Source: Gemmatimonadota bacterium (GTDB lineage Bacteria > Gemmatimonadota > Gemmatimonadetes > Longimicrobiales > Gaopeijiaceae). Taken from it: a stretch of DNA of 64,000 bases. The translations under genes were made by a program, and so were the position numbers. Of this stretch, positions 17,151-25,930 are shown piece after piece. The notes under the pieces are model-generated. The model searched no databases and was not told where the DNA came from. It saw only the letters and a list, made by a program, of their open reading frames with translations. Position 1 is the stretch's first letter; each line of letters opens with the position of its first letter. Location: assembly GCA_016873995.1 (NCBI GenBank), contig VGVR01000018.1, positions 1 to 64,000 on the forward strand, in the 5' to 3' direction.

Positions 17151-18356
17151 ATGGAACCCGTGGCGTCAAACACCGCGCCCACGCGCGACGAAGAAAGCCA
17201 GTCGATCGAGGCCCTGACCGAGGCTCTCGGCACCGACTTCGAGATCAAGCAAAAGCTGGGGCGGGGCTCGATGGCGACCGTGTATCTGGCCCGGCAGAAG
17301 TCGCTCGACCGGCTCGTCGCGGTGAAACAGCTCCTGCCGGGCCGCGCCGACGACGACACCGCGAAGAAGCGATTCACGCGCGAGGCGAAGGCAGCGGCAA
17401 AGCTCGAGCACCCCAACGTGGTGCAGGTCTACACCTCCGGGTACCAAGCGGACGGGACCCCGTACCTGGTGATGCGCTTCGTGAAGGGTCGCACGATGGA
17501 GGAGCGCCTCGCCGCCGAGGGGAGGCTGCCGACAGATCTCGCGCGTAAGGTGCTTCAGGGTGTGGCCTCGGCGCTCGCGGCGGCCCACGCACAGGGCATC
17601 GTGCACCGCGACATCCGGCCCGCGAACATCCTCTGGGACGACAAGGCGCAGCAGGCCCTGATCGCCGACTTCGGCATCGCCGCCATCCTCGCCACCAGCG
17701 GCGAGGAGGTAACGAAGCTCACCAAGACGGGCCAGATGTTGGGTGACGTGCGCTACATGAGCCCCGAGCAGCTCATGGACAAGGAGCTGACAGAACTCGC
17801 CGACATGTATGCGTTCGGCATCCTCGGCTACGAGCTGCTCGCGGGCGAGGGCCCGTACAAGGCACGATCGAACGCGGACCTGATCGCCGCCCACCTGAAT
17901 GGCGAGCCGCGGGATCTGAGGCAGCTACGTCCGGAAATCGATCCCACGCTCGCCGACCTTCTGAAGCGCTGCCTCAACCGGGAGCCGAAGCATCGGCCGA
18001 GCGCCGAGCGAGTCGTCGCGACGCTTCAGGGGGGTGAGGGGAAGGGTGGCGAAGCCGGCGCAGGCGGTGTGCAGGGGCTCCTGAAACGACGCCTGCCGCA
18101 ATTCGTCTTCGGAGCGGGCGGTGCGGCGGCGGCGTTCCTCGCGTTCATGTCGATGCTCGTGCAGATGAACACGCTGAGCAACGTCTGGTGGGAGCTGAGC
18201 CTCCCGCTCGCTGGGTGTGCGTTCGCCGCCGCGATCGTCGTCGCGTGTTTCCACGGCGAACGGGGTACGCAGAAAGTGAGCCCGTTCGAGATCGGGATCC
18301 TGGGGGCTATCGGCGTGGTGTGGGTTTCGATCAGCGCCTGGATCCTGCTCGCGTGA
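17151..18356 (+). CDS. Membrane-anchored Ser/Thr protein kinase
   Basis: This is a Hanks-type kinase of 401 residues. The glycine loop is LGRGSMATVYLA, the ATP lysine is Lys59 in VAVKQ, the catalytic loop is HRDIRPANI (residues 152-160), and DFG is at 173-175, followed by YMSPEQ. The catalytic-loop lysine (HRDxKxxN) is Arg156 here. After the kinase domain, from about residue 310, come three hydrophobic segments (FVFGAGGAAAAFLAFMSM, LPLAGCAFAAAIVVACF, IGILGAIGVVWVSISAWI), so it is anchored in the membrane with no large sensor domain. Its TGA overlaps the GTG of the MATE gene, so the two are coupled. Substrates are unknown. Confidence 0.9.
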   Translation: MEPVASNTAPTRDEESQSIEALTEALGTDFEIKQKLGRGSMATVYLARQKSLDRLVAVKQLLPGRADDDTAKKRFTREAKAAAKLEHPNVVQVYTSGYQADGTPYLVMRFVKGRTMEERLAAEGRLPTDLARKVLQGVASALAAAHAQGIVHRDIRPANILWDDKAQQALIADFGIAAILATSGEEVTKLTKTGQMLGDVRYMSPEQLMDKELTELADMYAFGILGYELLAGEGPYKARSNADLIAAHLNGEPRDLRQLRPEIDPTLADLLKRCLNREPKHRPSAERVVATLQGGEGKGGEAGAGGVQGLLKRRLPQFVFGAGGAAAAFLAFMSMLVQMNTLSNVWWELSLPLAGCAFAAAIVVACFHGERGTQKVSPFEIGILGAIGVVWVSISAWILLA

Positions 18357-19768
18357 ACCCACCCCCCAAGCGCGGCAAGGCCTTCGACCGCTCCATCGTC
18401 GAGGGTCCCATCAAGGACGCGGTGTGGAAGCTCGCGTGGCCGACGATGCTCCAGAACATCATCGGTGGTCTACAGGGCTTGGTCGATCACGTCATGGTGG
18501 GCCATTACGTGGGCTACACGGGGAATGCCGGCATCGGCGTGGCCTGGCAGATCTTCCTCGTCGTCATCGTCTTCGTCAGCTCGATGTTCACGGGCATGGG
18601 CGTTCTGGTTGCTCGCTTCACCGGCGCGGACGAGCACGAGATGGTGAACCGCGTGGTGTACCAGGCGTTCCTGACTGCCGTCCTGATCACGCTGTTCATC
18701 CTGGCGCCGATCGGGTACCTCGCCTCGCCGGCTCTCCTAGGCCTGGTGAACGCGACGCCAGAGGTGCAGGCGGAGGCGCTGCCCTACCTGCGGATCATGT
18801 TCGTCTTCTCGAGCGGGATGCTCCTCTTCTTCATGCTCGGGGGAGCACTGCGCTCGTCGGGTGATGCCCGCACGCCGCTCCGGCTCGGCATCGTAATGAC
18901 GGTGTTGAACGTGATCCTGAACGTGATTCTGATCCGGGGACTGGGGCCGATCCCGGCGTTCGGCACGGCGGGCGCGGCGATGGGCACGGTCATCGCAGCC
19001 GGGCTCGTCGGTGGCTACGCGATGTGGAAGCTCTGCAGCGGCACCTGGGTGGTCGCGTTCCACCGCGGGATGGACTGGCGCCCCAACTGGGAGATCATCG
19101 GGCAGCTCTTCAAGTTCGGTCTGCCCACGGGGATCCAGGGGGTGGCGATGAACGTGGGAGGCGTCATCCTGCTCGCGTTCATCGGCTCGCTGGCGATGAG
19201 CGCGCAGGCGCAGGCGGCCTACGTGGTGAGCTACACGCAGCTCTTCTCGTTCATCACCTGGACTTCTGTCGGCATCATGGGCGCGACCGCGGCGGTCGCG
19301 GGGCAGAACCTGGGTGCGGGCAAGCCGGAGCGCACAGCGCAGGCGGTGCGGACGGCGGCAGGCTTCGGGCTCACGCTGGCCGCGTCAATCGGCGTGGCGT
19401 TCTTGCTCATCCCGACGCTCCTGCTGCGTATCTTCGGCATGACCGACCCTGCGGTGACGGAGTTGAGCGTGCAGCTGATGCGCTATTTGGCTGTTTCGGG
19501 CCTCTTCATCACCGTGGCGCTCGCCTACACGGGTGGACTCCAGGGTACGGGCGACACCAAGAGCCCGCTCTATATCTCCCTCGTGTCGCAGATCGTGATT
19601 CCCTGGGGGCTCTGTTGGGCGATCCAAACGGTCGCGACGCTGGACCCGGGGGACATCTGGCTCGCGATCGTGATCGGGCACCTGACGCGCGCCACGCTCA
19701 GCGTGAGCGTCTTCAAGCGCGAGCGCTGGCGCGAGATCCGGGTAGCCGTCGGAGCCGCACAAGCCTGA
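18353..19768 (+). CDS. MATE-family multidrug/metabolite exporter
   Basis: The 471-residue protein has about twelve membrane helices in two homologous halves, typical of Na+ or H+ coupled MATE antiporters. The segments AWPTMLQNIIGGLQGLVDHV and FGLPTGIQGVAMNVGGV mark the starts of the two halves. The GTG start at 18353 (VNPPPKRGKAFDRS) overlaps the kinase stop codon, so translation is coupled. Coupling to a kinase gene is unusual for this family and suggests phospho-control or a shared signal. Confidence 0.9.
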   Translation: MNPPPKRGKAFDRSIVEGPIKDAVWKLAWPTMLQNIIGGLQGLVDHVMVGHYVGYTGNAGIGVAWQIFLVVIVFVSSMFTGMGVLVARFTGADEHEMVNRVVYQAFLTAVLITLFILAPIGYLASPALLGLVNATPEVQAEALPYLRIMFVFSSGMLLFFMLGGALRSSGDARTPLRLGIVMTVLNVILNVILIRGLGPIPAFGTAGAAMGTVIAAGLVGGYAMWKLCSGTWVVAFHRGMDWRPNWEIIGQLFKFGLPTGIQGVAMNVGGVILLAFIGSLAMSAQAQAAYVVSYTQLFSFITWTSVGIMGATAAVAGQNLGAGKPERTAQAVRTAAGFGLTLAASIGVAFLLIPTLLLRIFGMTDPAVTELSVQLMRYLAVSGLFITVALAYTGGLQGTGDTKSPLYISLVSQIVIPWGLCWAIQTVATLDPGDIWLAIVIGHLTRATLSVSVFKRERWREIRVAVGAAQA

Positions 19769-19778
19769 GGAGGGCCCC

Positions 19779-20240
19779 TTGGCCAAGCGATTCTGGCTCA
19801 TGAAGTCCGAGCCCGAGGTGTACTCGATCGACGACCTGCAGCGGGACGGTTCCACCGCCTGGACCGGCGTGCGGAACTTCAAGGCCCGGAACAACATGTG
19901 CGCCATGTCGGTGGGCGACGAGGTGCTCTTCTATCACTCCAACGCGGACCCCTCCTGCGTGGCGGGGATCGCGCGGGTGGCGCGCACCGCATACCCTGAC
20001 CCGACTCAGTTCGACAAGAAGAGCGAGTACTACGACAGGAAGTCTGACCCCGACGATCCGACCTGGGAGCTGGTGGACGTGGCGTTCGTCGCCAAGGCGA
20101 AGACGCCTGTGAGCCTCGCCGACGTCAAGGCCGATGCGGAGCTCGGCGAGATGGAGCTGGTGCGCTACGGGCGGCTCTCCGTGCAGTCGGTGACGAAGGA
20201 GGAGTTCGATCGCGTGAAGCAAAAAGCAGGTCTGCGATGA
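19779..20240 (+). CDS. EVE-domain protein
   Basis: The 153-residue protein is a single EVE domain (PUA-like fold), a group that binds modified bases in RNA or DNA. The typical opening is FWLMKSEPEVYSIDDL, with WTGVRNFKARNNM and VGDEVLFYHSN following. The start is TTG at 19779, with GGAGGG 5 nt upstream. It overlaps the peptidase gene by 4 nt (ATGA). Its physiological role in bacteria is not established. Confidence 0.9.
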   Translation: MAKRFWLMKSEPEVYSIDDLQRDGSTAWTGVRNFKARNNMCAMSVGDEVLFYHSNADPSCVAGIARVARTAYPDPTQFDKKSEYYDRKSDPDDPTWELVDVAFVAKAKTPVSLADVKADAELGEMELVRYGRLSVQSVTKEEFDRVKQKAGLR

Positions 20241-21862
20241 GACCAAGAAGATTCGCGCCGAGGTTCGCGCTCGTGCTCGCGCCGCTCGTGCTGATGCTCC
20301 CCCTCCGCACCGCTCCCCTGGCCGGCCAGTCGTTGGCCACCAACGATGCCGTGCTGCACGCGATCTGGCGCGAGGGCATGGCCGGTTCCGGTCTGGAGGC
20401 GCTGGCGCAGGCGCTTCTCGATTCGATCGGGCCCAGGCTCACGGGGTCGCCCGGCATGGACCGCGCGCAGGCCTGGGCGGTGAGCATGTTGGAGGACTGG
20501 GGGGTCGACGCGCGCCTCGATCGCTACGGGACCTGGGAGGGGTGGGAGCGGGGGCCGAGCCACATCGATCTCGTGCAGCCGCGCGTGCGGTCGCTCGAGG
20601 GCCAGATCCTGGCATGGAGTCCCGGCACGAGCGGGCGATCGGTCGAGGCGAGGATCGTCTATCTGCCCGAGATCGACTCACGCGGCGACTGGGACGCTTT
20701 CCTCGAGAGCGTGCGGGGGCGTTGGGTGATGATGTCGTATCCGCAACCTACCTGCCGATCCAACGAGCAGTGGCGTGAGTTCCAACAGAACGGCTCGGGG
20801 CAGCGGATGGACGAAAACCGTCAGCTCGGCGCCAACCGCTGGGATCAGAGTCTCGCCGTGCTACTAGCGCTCCTGGGCGGCACTGCTCAGATCCACGCGG
20901 CGCTCGAGGGCGCCGGTGCAGCGGGCATCATCACCTCCGAGTGGCCGGGCCGCCCCGGTATCAGCCGCATCTTCGACGCGTACAACCGCGACACGCCGAC
21001 GTTCGAGCTGTCGTGCGAGGACTACTCGCTCGTCCACCGGCTCGCCGAGAACGTTCAGGAGCCTGTGGTCCGTCTCACGGCGGAGTCGACGAACCGTGGC
21101 GAGGTGCCGGTCTTCAACGTGATCGGTGAGATCCGCGGCGCCGAGCTACCCAATCAGTACGTCATGCTGTCTGCGCACTACGACTCGTGGGACGGCTCGT
21201 CCGGAGCCACGGACAACGGCGCGGGCTCGCTGGTGATGCTCGAGACCATGCGCGTGCTCAGCGTGGCATACCCTCACCCGAAGCGGACCATCCTGCTCGG
21301 GCTGTGGAGTGGAGAGGAGCAGGGCCTGAACGGCTCGCGGGCCTTCGTAGAGGATCACCCCGAGGTCGTGGACAGTCTCCAGGTCCTCTGGAATTCGGAC
21401 AATGGGACCGGACGCATCGCGAACATCTCGGCACTCGGATTGATGGACGCAGGTGGCTCGATCGCGAGATGGCTTTCGCGAGTGCCTCGCGAGGTCTCGC
21501 AGTATGTCGATCTCGAGCTTCCCGGCACCCCGGGCTCGGGCTCGGACTACGCATCGTTCCTCTGTCGCGGGGCGCCGAGCTTCAATCTCGGGACGACGTC
21601 GGAGACTAGCTGGGACTACACCGACCACACTTGGCACTCCAACCGCGACACCTACGACAAGCTGGTCTTCGACGACCTGCGCAACAACGTCGTGCTGACC
21701 GCATCGCTCGCGTACCTGGCCGCGAACGATGACGAGTTCACGAGTCGCGAGCGTCGCCAGATCATCAGCACCGGGCGGGGCGGTGGCTCCGGACGCTGGC
21801 CCACCTGCAGCCCTGCCCAGCGCGCCTCACCGAACGCACCGACGCCGAACGCACCGAGGTAG
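20237..21862 (+). CDS. Secreted M28-family metallopeptidase
   Basis: The 541-residue enzyme has an N-terminal signal peptide (LVLAPLVLMLPLRTAPLAG). The M28 core has zinc ligands in SAHYDSWDG, GATDNGAGS, the catalytic glutamate in WSGEEQGLNGS, an aspartate in LWNSDNG and a histidine in DYTDHTWHSNRDTYDK. A protease-associated-type insert precedes the core. It probably acts as an aminopeptidase or carboxypeptidase in the periplasm or outside the cell. The tail (SPNAPTPNAPR) is encoded by a short DNA repeat and is probably disordered. The aminotransferase gene starts 4 nt after it. Confidence 0.92.
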   Translation: MRPRRFAPRFALVLAPLVLMLPLRTAPLAGQSLATNDAVLHAIWREGMAGSGLEALAQALLDSIGPRLTGSPGMDRAQAWAVSMLEDWGVDARLDRYGTWEGWERGPSHIDLVQPRVRSLEGQILAWSPGTSGRSVEARIVYLPEIDSRGDWDAFLESVRGRWVMMSYPQPTCRSNEQWREFQQNGSGQRMDENRQLGANRWDQSLAVLLALLGGTAQIHAALEGAGAAGIITSEWPGRPGISRIFDAYNRDTPTFELSCEDYSLVHRLAENVQEPVVRLTAESTNRGEVPVFNVIGEIRGAELPNQYVMLSAHYDSWDGSSGATDNGAGSLVMLETMRVLSVAYPHPKRTILLGLWSGEEQGLNGSRAFVEDHPEVVDSLQVLWNSDNGTGRIANISALGLMDAGGSIARWLSRVPREVSQYVDLELPGTPGSGSDYASFLCRGAPSFNLGTTSETSWDYTDHTWHSNRDTYDKLVFDDLRNNVVLTASLAYLAANDDEFTSRERRQIISTGRGGGSGRWPTCSPAQRASPNAPTPNAPR

Positions 21863-21866
21863 GCCA

Positions 21867-23180
21867 ATGACCACGCAGATCAAAGGCGCGACCAGCGCCG
21901 ACATCGTCCAGGGCCATCGCGAGCACCTGCTCCCCGCGATGATCCACCTGTACCAGGAGCCGCTCGCGCTGGCGGAGGGGAGCGGTGTGCGTGTGTGGGA
22001 CGCCGACGGCCACGAGTATCTGGATCTCTTCGCGGGCATCCTCACGACGTCCGTGGGGCACTGTAACCCACGCGTGATCGCCGCCGTCACCGAGCAGATG
22101 CAGACGCTCGGGCACGTGTCGACGCTCTACGCGACGGAAGCACAGGTCGAGGCGGCGCGTAAGCTTGCCGAGATCGCGCCCGGTTCCCTGAAGCGCACGT
22201 TCTTCAGCAACTCGGGCACGGAGGCCATCGAGACGGCGGTCATGATGGCGTGCCTGGCCACCGGCAGGAGCGAGATCATCGGCCTGCGCGTCGCGTACCA
22301 CGGACGCTCGTTCCTTGGCGCCAGTGTAACCGCGCACTCCGGCTGGCGTCCGCTCGCGACCCCTGTCGCCGGCATCCATCACGCGAAGGCGCCGAACACC
22401 TACCGCTGCCCCTACAAGCAGCCCTGCGACGAGTCGTGCGTCGACGAGTTCGTCGCCGACCTCGAGGAAGTGATCCTCACCACCACCAACGGGAAGCCGG
22501 CCGCGTTCATCGCCGAGACGATCCAGGGCGTTGCGGGCTACGTGGTGCCGCCGCCCACGTACTTCAAGAAGGCGGCGGAGGTGATTCGGAAGTACGGCGG
22601 GCTACTCATCATCGACGAGGTACAGACGGGGTTCGGCCGGACCGGCGATCGCTGGTTCGCCATCGAGCACTACGGCGTGGAGCCGGACATCATGGTCATG
22701 GCGAAGGGGATCGCGAACGGCTTCCCCGTCGGCGCGACCATCACCACCGACGAGATCGCGCTCGCCTGGAAACCCAAGACCATCTCGACGTTCGGCGGCA
22801 ACCCAGTTGCCATGGCGGCGCTCTGCGCCACCCAGGACGTGCTGCGCGAGGAGCGCGCGCCCACGAACGCTGCGGCTCGTGGCGCCGAGCTGTGGGCTGG
22901 GCTCCTCGGGCTGCAGAAGCGTCACCCCTGGATCGGGGACGTGCGGGGCATGGGCCTCATGCAGGCCATGGAGATCGTGCGCGATCCCAAGACGAAGGAG
23001 CCCGACGCGAAGCGTACCTCGAAGCTCATGGAGGCCGCGCGCGAGGAGCGTTTGCTCATCGGCAGTGGCGGACTCTTCGGCAACGTGGTGCGCATCGGAC
23101 CCTCGCTCCTGATCACGGCGGACGAGATCGGTGAGGGGGTCGAGAAGCTCGGGCGGGCGTGTAGGCGGGCGGAGGGGTAA
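21867..23180 (+). CDS. Class III PLP-dependent aminotransferase
   Basis: The 437-residue enzyme is of the alanine-glyoxylate/ornithine/GABA aminotransferase class. The cofactor-binding parts are FSNSGTEAIETAVMMA, the aspartate in LLIIDEVQTGFGRTG and the Schiff-base lysine in VMAKGIANGFPVGA. A Cys-containing insert (TYRCPYKQPCDESCVDEF) is seen in AGXT2-like members. ATG 21867 is 4 nt after the peptidase stop. The preferred amino donor cannot be told from sequence; alanine-glyoxylate or 4-aminobutyrate are the main options. Confidence 0.9.
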   Translation: MTTQIKGATSADIVQGHREHLLPAMIHLYQEPLALAEGSGVRVWDADGHEYLDLFAGILTTSVGHCNPRVIAAVTEQMQTLGHVSTLYATEAQVEAARKLAEIAPGSLKRTFFSNSGTEAIETAVMMACLATGRSEIIGLRVAYHGRSFLGASVTAHSGWRPLATPVAGIHHAKAPNTYRCPYKQPCDESCVDEFVADLEEVILTTTNGKPAAFIAETIQGVAGYVVPPPTYFKKAAEVIRKYGGLLIIDEVQTGFGRTGDRWFAIEHYGVEPDIMVMAKGIANGFPVGATITTDEIALAWKPKTISTFGGNPVAMAALCATQDVLREERAPTNAAARGAELWAGLLGLQKRHPWIGDVRGMGLMQAMEIVRDPKTKEPDAKRTSKLMEAAREERLLIGSGGLFGNVVRIGPSLLITADEIGEGVEKLGRACRRAEG

Positions 23181-23223
23181 GCGGCGGGAGGCGGCGCCGG
23201 ACGGCCGGCGGGCACCCGAATAA

Positions 23224-23273
23224 TTCACGTCGCATCGTGAAAAACACGCTTGCTATTCACGATAGACCGTGAT
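23224..23273 (+). promoter_or_regulatory. Twin palindromic operators before the DUF4143 ATPase
   Basis: TTCACG-N6-CGTGAA at 23224-23241 is a perfect dyad. TTCACG-N6-CGTGAT at 23256-23273 is a near-perfect copy. Their centres are 32 bp apart, about three helical turns, so two dimers would bind on the same face. The second site fills the spacer of the promoter below, so binding would block RNA polymerase. A third dyad, GTCGCA-GCA-TGCGAC (23277-23291), spans the start codon. No regulator gene is adjacent. Confidence 0.7.
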
Positions 23274-23278
23274 ATAGT
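23250..23278 (+). promoter_or_regulatory. Sigma-70-type promoter, probably leaderless
   Basis: TTGCTA (23250-23255), a 17-bp spacer and TATAGT (23273-23278) form a good -35/-10 pair. The start codon of the ATPase gene is at 23285, about where transcription would begin, so the mRNA is likely leaderless. Confidence 0.65.
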
Positions 23279-23284
23279 CGCAGC

Positions 23285-24394
23285 ATGCGACGCTACCTCG
23301 AGGCCCAGGTCCGAGCGGACCTGGCTGATAAGATGGTCCTCCTCGGGGGTCCCAGGCAGGTAGGGAAGACTACGCTCGCGAAGGGCCTGCTCGCTGACTC
23401 GAGCGGGTACCTGAGCTGGGACATCCCCGCACATCGCGATCGCATCCTGCGCCGGGAGCTACCCGATGCAGAGCTCTGGGTGTTCGACGAGATCCACAAG
23501 TACCGTCGGTGGCGGAACTACCTCAAGGGCGTGTACGACGAGTTCGGCGCCACTCATCGCATCCTCGTCACGGGGAGCGCGCGCCTCGACCTTTACCGGT
23601 TCGGGGGCGACTCGCTCCAGGGACGCTATCACTTCCTACGCCTCCACCCACTCAGCTTCGCCGAGCTTCGTGCCCAGGGCACCGCCGATGTCGAGAGCCT
23701 GCTCACCCTCGGCGGCTTCCCAGAGCCCTTCCTCCGGGGATCGGCCACGGCGGCTCGCAGGTGGTCGGTGGAGTATAGAAGCCGGCTCATACGCGAGGAG
23801 GTGACATCACTCGAGTCCGTGCGGGACTTGGGAGCGATGGAGCAGCTCATGCTCGCGCTTCCGGATCGAGTGGGCAGTCCGCTGTCCCGGAATTCGCTAC
23901 GTGAAGACCTCCAGCTCAATCATGAGACCGTCACGCGCTGGCTCGACATTTTCGAGCGGCTCTACGCAATCTTCAGGGTGGCACCATTTGGGGCTCCTAG
24001 GCTGCGCGCGGTGAAGAAGGAGCAGAAGCACTATCACACCGACTGGAGTGTCGTGCCCGAGGAGGGCCCACGGTTCGAGAATCTCGTGGCCTCCCACCTA
24101 CTCAAGTGGGTGCATTTCCAGCTGGATTCGGTGGGACGTGAGCTGGAGTTGCGCTACTTCCGCGACGTGGACGGACGCGAGGTGGACTTCGTGGTGGTGG
24201 AGCGACGGAAGCCGGTCATGATGATCGAGGTCAAGCTCGCCGCGGAGAGTGCGACGCCATCGTTACGCTATCTGAAGCGGCGCTTCCCCGACTGTGACGC
24301 ATATCAGATTCATCTTCGGGGCGCACGCGAGAGCGTGACCGACGACCAGGTCCGCCTATGGAGCGCCGCGCGCTTCCTGTCGACCCTGGTCTAA
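23285..24394 (+). CDS. AAA (AAA_14) ATPase with DUF4143 domain
   Basis: The 369-residue protein has Walker A GGPRQVGKTTLAKGL (residues about 21-35), Walker B WVFDEIHKYRRW and sensor-like LVTGSARLDLYR. A winged-helix/DUF4143 C-terminal half includes DFVVVERRKPVMMIEVKLA, a PD-(D/E)xK-like strand pattern (D-x(n)-E-x-K). This widespread family is found singly, often next to mobile or toxin genes, and its function is unknown. It has its own promoter with twin operators and stands alone here. The DinB gene is convergent. Confidence 0.9.
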   Translation: MRRYLEAQVRADLADKMVLLGGPRQVGKTTLAKGLLADSSGYLSWDIPAHRDRILRRELPDAELWVFDEIHKYRRWRNYLKGVYDEFGATHRILVTGSARLDLYRFGGDSLQGRYHFLRLHPLSFAELRAQGTADVESLLTLGGFPEPFLRGSATAARRWSVEYRSRLIREEVTSLESVRDLGAMEQLMLALPDRVGSPLSRNSLREDLQLNHETVTRWLDIFERLYAIFRVAPFGAPRLRAVKKEQKHYHTDWSVVPEEGPRFENLVASHLLKWVHFQLDSVGRELELRYFRDVDGREVDFVVVERRKPVMMIEVKLAAESATPSLRYLKRRFPDCDAYQIHLRGARESVTDDQVRLWSAARFLSTLV

Positions 24395-24415
24395 TCGCTC
24401 GTGATGGCGATCAGC

Positions 24416-24919
24416 CTATAGCGCGATCGGGATCTGCTTCGTGTGGTGGCGGACGTGCAGCTCGTTGAAGCGCACGAAGTCTTCGACCGACACGACGCCG
24501 AAGGCGCCGCTGTTCACCGAACGACCGGAGGTCTCCAGGGCTCGGCACTCATGCTCGAGCTTGGCCAGCGCGCCGAGCAGACGGGCGCGCGCATCGGACG
24601 CCGACGTCGGACCGTGGTCTGGGGTCATGGCCGCGTTCGTCTTCGCCTTGGGGAAGTTGCCCGTGCGGACGATGCGGTTGAAGAAGATCCTGACCACCGG
24701 GCGGATGAAGAACGGCAGCGTCGGGATCTTCGAGGGCTTACCCGCGGCGACCTTGCCGTTCTCCTCGAGCGCCATCGCCACGTGCTCGACCACTTGGGCC
24801 GGCGACCACTTCCCGGGCGCTCGCGGCTCGTTCCAGGGGTGACGGGTGCGCTCGACGACGCCGATCATGTCGTCGACGGCGGCGCGATTGGCGGCGAGGG
24901 CGGCGGTCAGGTCGGGCAT
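24416..24919 (-). CDS. DinB-like four-helix-bundle protein
   Basis: The 167-residue protein has the DinB/YfiT pattern: a helix with WSPAQVVEHVAMA near residue 40 and a C-terminal NELHVRHHTKQIP. The three histidines (the one in VEH and the two outer ones of HVRHH) are the usual metal ligands. Members use a metal ion in thiol transfer (bacillithiol or mycothiol S-transferases), but many have no known reaction. ATG 24919 is chosen over a GTG at 24925. It is convergent with the DUF4143 gene. Confidence 0.8.
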   Translation of the reverse strand: MPDLTAALAANRAAVDDMIGVVERTRHPWNEPRAPGKWSPAQVVEHVAMALEENGKVAAGKPSKIPTLPFFIRPVVRIFFNRIVRTGNFPKAKTNAAMTPDHGPTSASDARARLLGALAKLEHECRALETSGRSVNSGAFGVVSVEDFVRFNELHVRHHTKQIPIAL

Positions 24920-24931
24920 GGTCACGAGTCC

Positions 24932-25240
24932 AGGGGGTGCAGTGTGGCCTACTTCGGTTCCTCCAAGCGCTCGACGACCGCCAGGACCGCCGCATCCACG
25001 AAGCCGAGGTCCGCGTCGCCGTACTGGTCACGGAGGTCGCGTACCCGACGGTAATCATCGGACTCGAGATCCGCGAGCTGATACGCACCACTGAGGATAT
25101 CGTCGAGAAGGGCGACCGTGGCGCGCTTCATCCGCCACCTCGATGAGGTCATGGCATCGCCGGTAGTCCCAATCGGTGGTGACGCACAGGCGTCGACGGG
25201 TGGTCTGACATAGCCACGAGCCGTAAGTCCTTGGCGCAGA
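24932..25240 (-). pseudogene. Decayed PIN-domain (VapC-like) gene
   Basis: One frame encodes ATVALLDDILSGAYQLADLE, then DYRRVRDLRDQYGDADLGF and DAAVLAVVERLEEPK, the second half of a PIN protein. A stop codon (TAG) stands where the family continues VATLD; in-frame ATL follows it. A stretch of another frame upstream (CVTTDWDYRRCHDLIEVAD) may be the N-terminal part after a frameshift. The catalytic N-terminal aspartate region is not intact. It is probably a dead toxin gene. Confidence 0.45.
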
Positions 25241-25315
25241 GTGCGCTTGCACCCTCGCGAGACTTGGTGAAGTATGGAAGCAGGCTTTGAACACTCCTAT
25301 CGACGGAGGCCTGCC

Positions 25316-25930
25316 GTGCTCGCTCGGCTCGAGAAGTCACGACTTCAACGGTTCGCTCTGGTCCTGGCAGTAGCCCTCGCGGCCTGCACGGAGCCCGGTG
25401 ATCGAGCCGGTCTGTTGGCTCCGGACGTCCAGATGGCGGTGGTGCCGGGCACCCCGGAGTTCGATCAGGAGATGGGGGCGGCCAGGGCCGCCCAGGCCGC
25501 GTTCAGTCAGGAGCTGATGCGGCGCCCGGGCGTCGTGGGAACCGCCATCGGAGTCAGCACGATCGGCAGGCCCGAGATGCTCGTCCTCGTGGAGGATGCC
25601 TCCGTCGCGGTGCCGGGGAGCCTCGGCGGCGTCGGCGTACGACCAGTGAAGATCGTCTCGAAGGATGTCGAAGCCTTCGTGTCGGACCTGAAGCGGCAGC
25701 CGGGAAAGGACATCTGGCTGTTCGGGGGCGGTGTGCTATTCCGCAGCATGCTGGAAGCAGGGCTCGTGGACCGCGTCGAGCTTGCGATCGTTCCCGTGCT
25801 CCTCGGATCCGGTATCCCGGTCCTTCCCGGCCTGACCGGTGTCGCCCGCCTGGAGCTCGATGACGTGCGCCGCTACGACAAGAGCGGGATTGTCGTTCTC
25901 GGCTATCGCGTGCTCGGCGCGGCGACCTGA
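25316..25930 (+). CDS. Chimeric lipoprotein: exported N-terminus joined to the C-terminal half of a reductase (RibD-C/DHFR-like) domain
   Basis: The GTG start at 25316 has GGAGG 6 nt upstream. The first 25 residues are a lipoprotein signal (FALVLAVALAACTEP; the Cys would carry lipid). Residues about 40-105 (QELMRRPGVVGTAIGVS, then GSLGGVGVRPV) look like the module that precedes trypsin-like peptidases in this phylum. From about residue 107 the protein becomes the second half of a RibD-C/dihydrofolate-reductase-like domain (DIWLFGGGVLFRSMLEAGLV, then RVELAIVPVLLGSGIPVLP and GIVVLGYRV). The NADPH-binding first half of that domain is missing. A deletion that fused two genes is the likely origin. 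It is probably not enzymatically active. Confidence 0.7.
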   Translation: MLARLEKSRLQRFALVLAVALAACTEPGDRAGLLAPDVQMAVVPGTPEFDQEMGAARAAQAAFSQELMRRPGVVGTAIGVSTIGRPEMLVLVEDASVAVPGSLGGVGVRPVKIVSKDVEAFVSDLKRQPGKDIWLFGGGVLFRSMLEAGLVDRVELAIVPVLLGSGIPVLPGLTGVARLELDDVRRYDKSGIVVLGYRVLGAAT

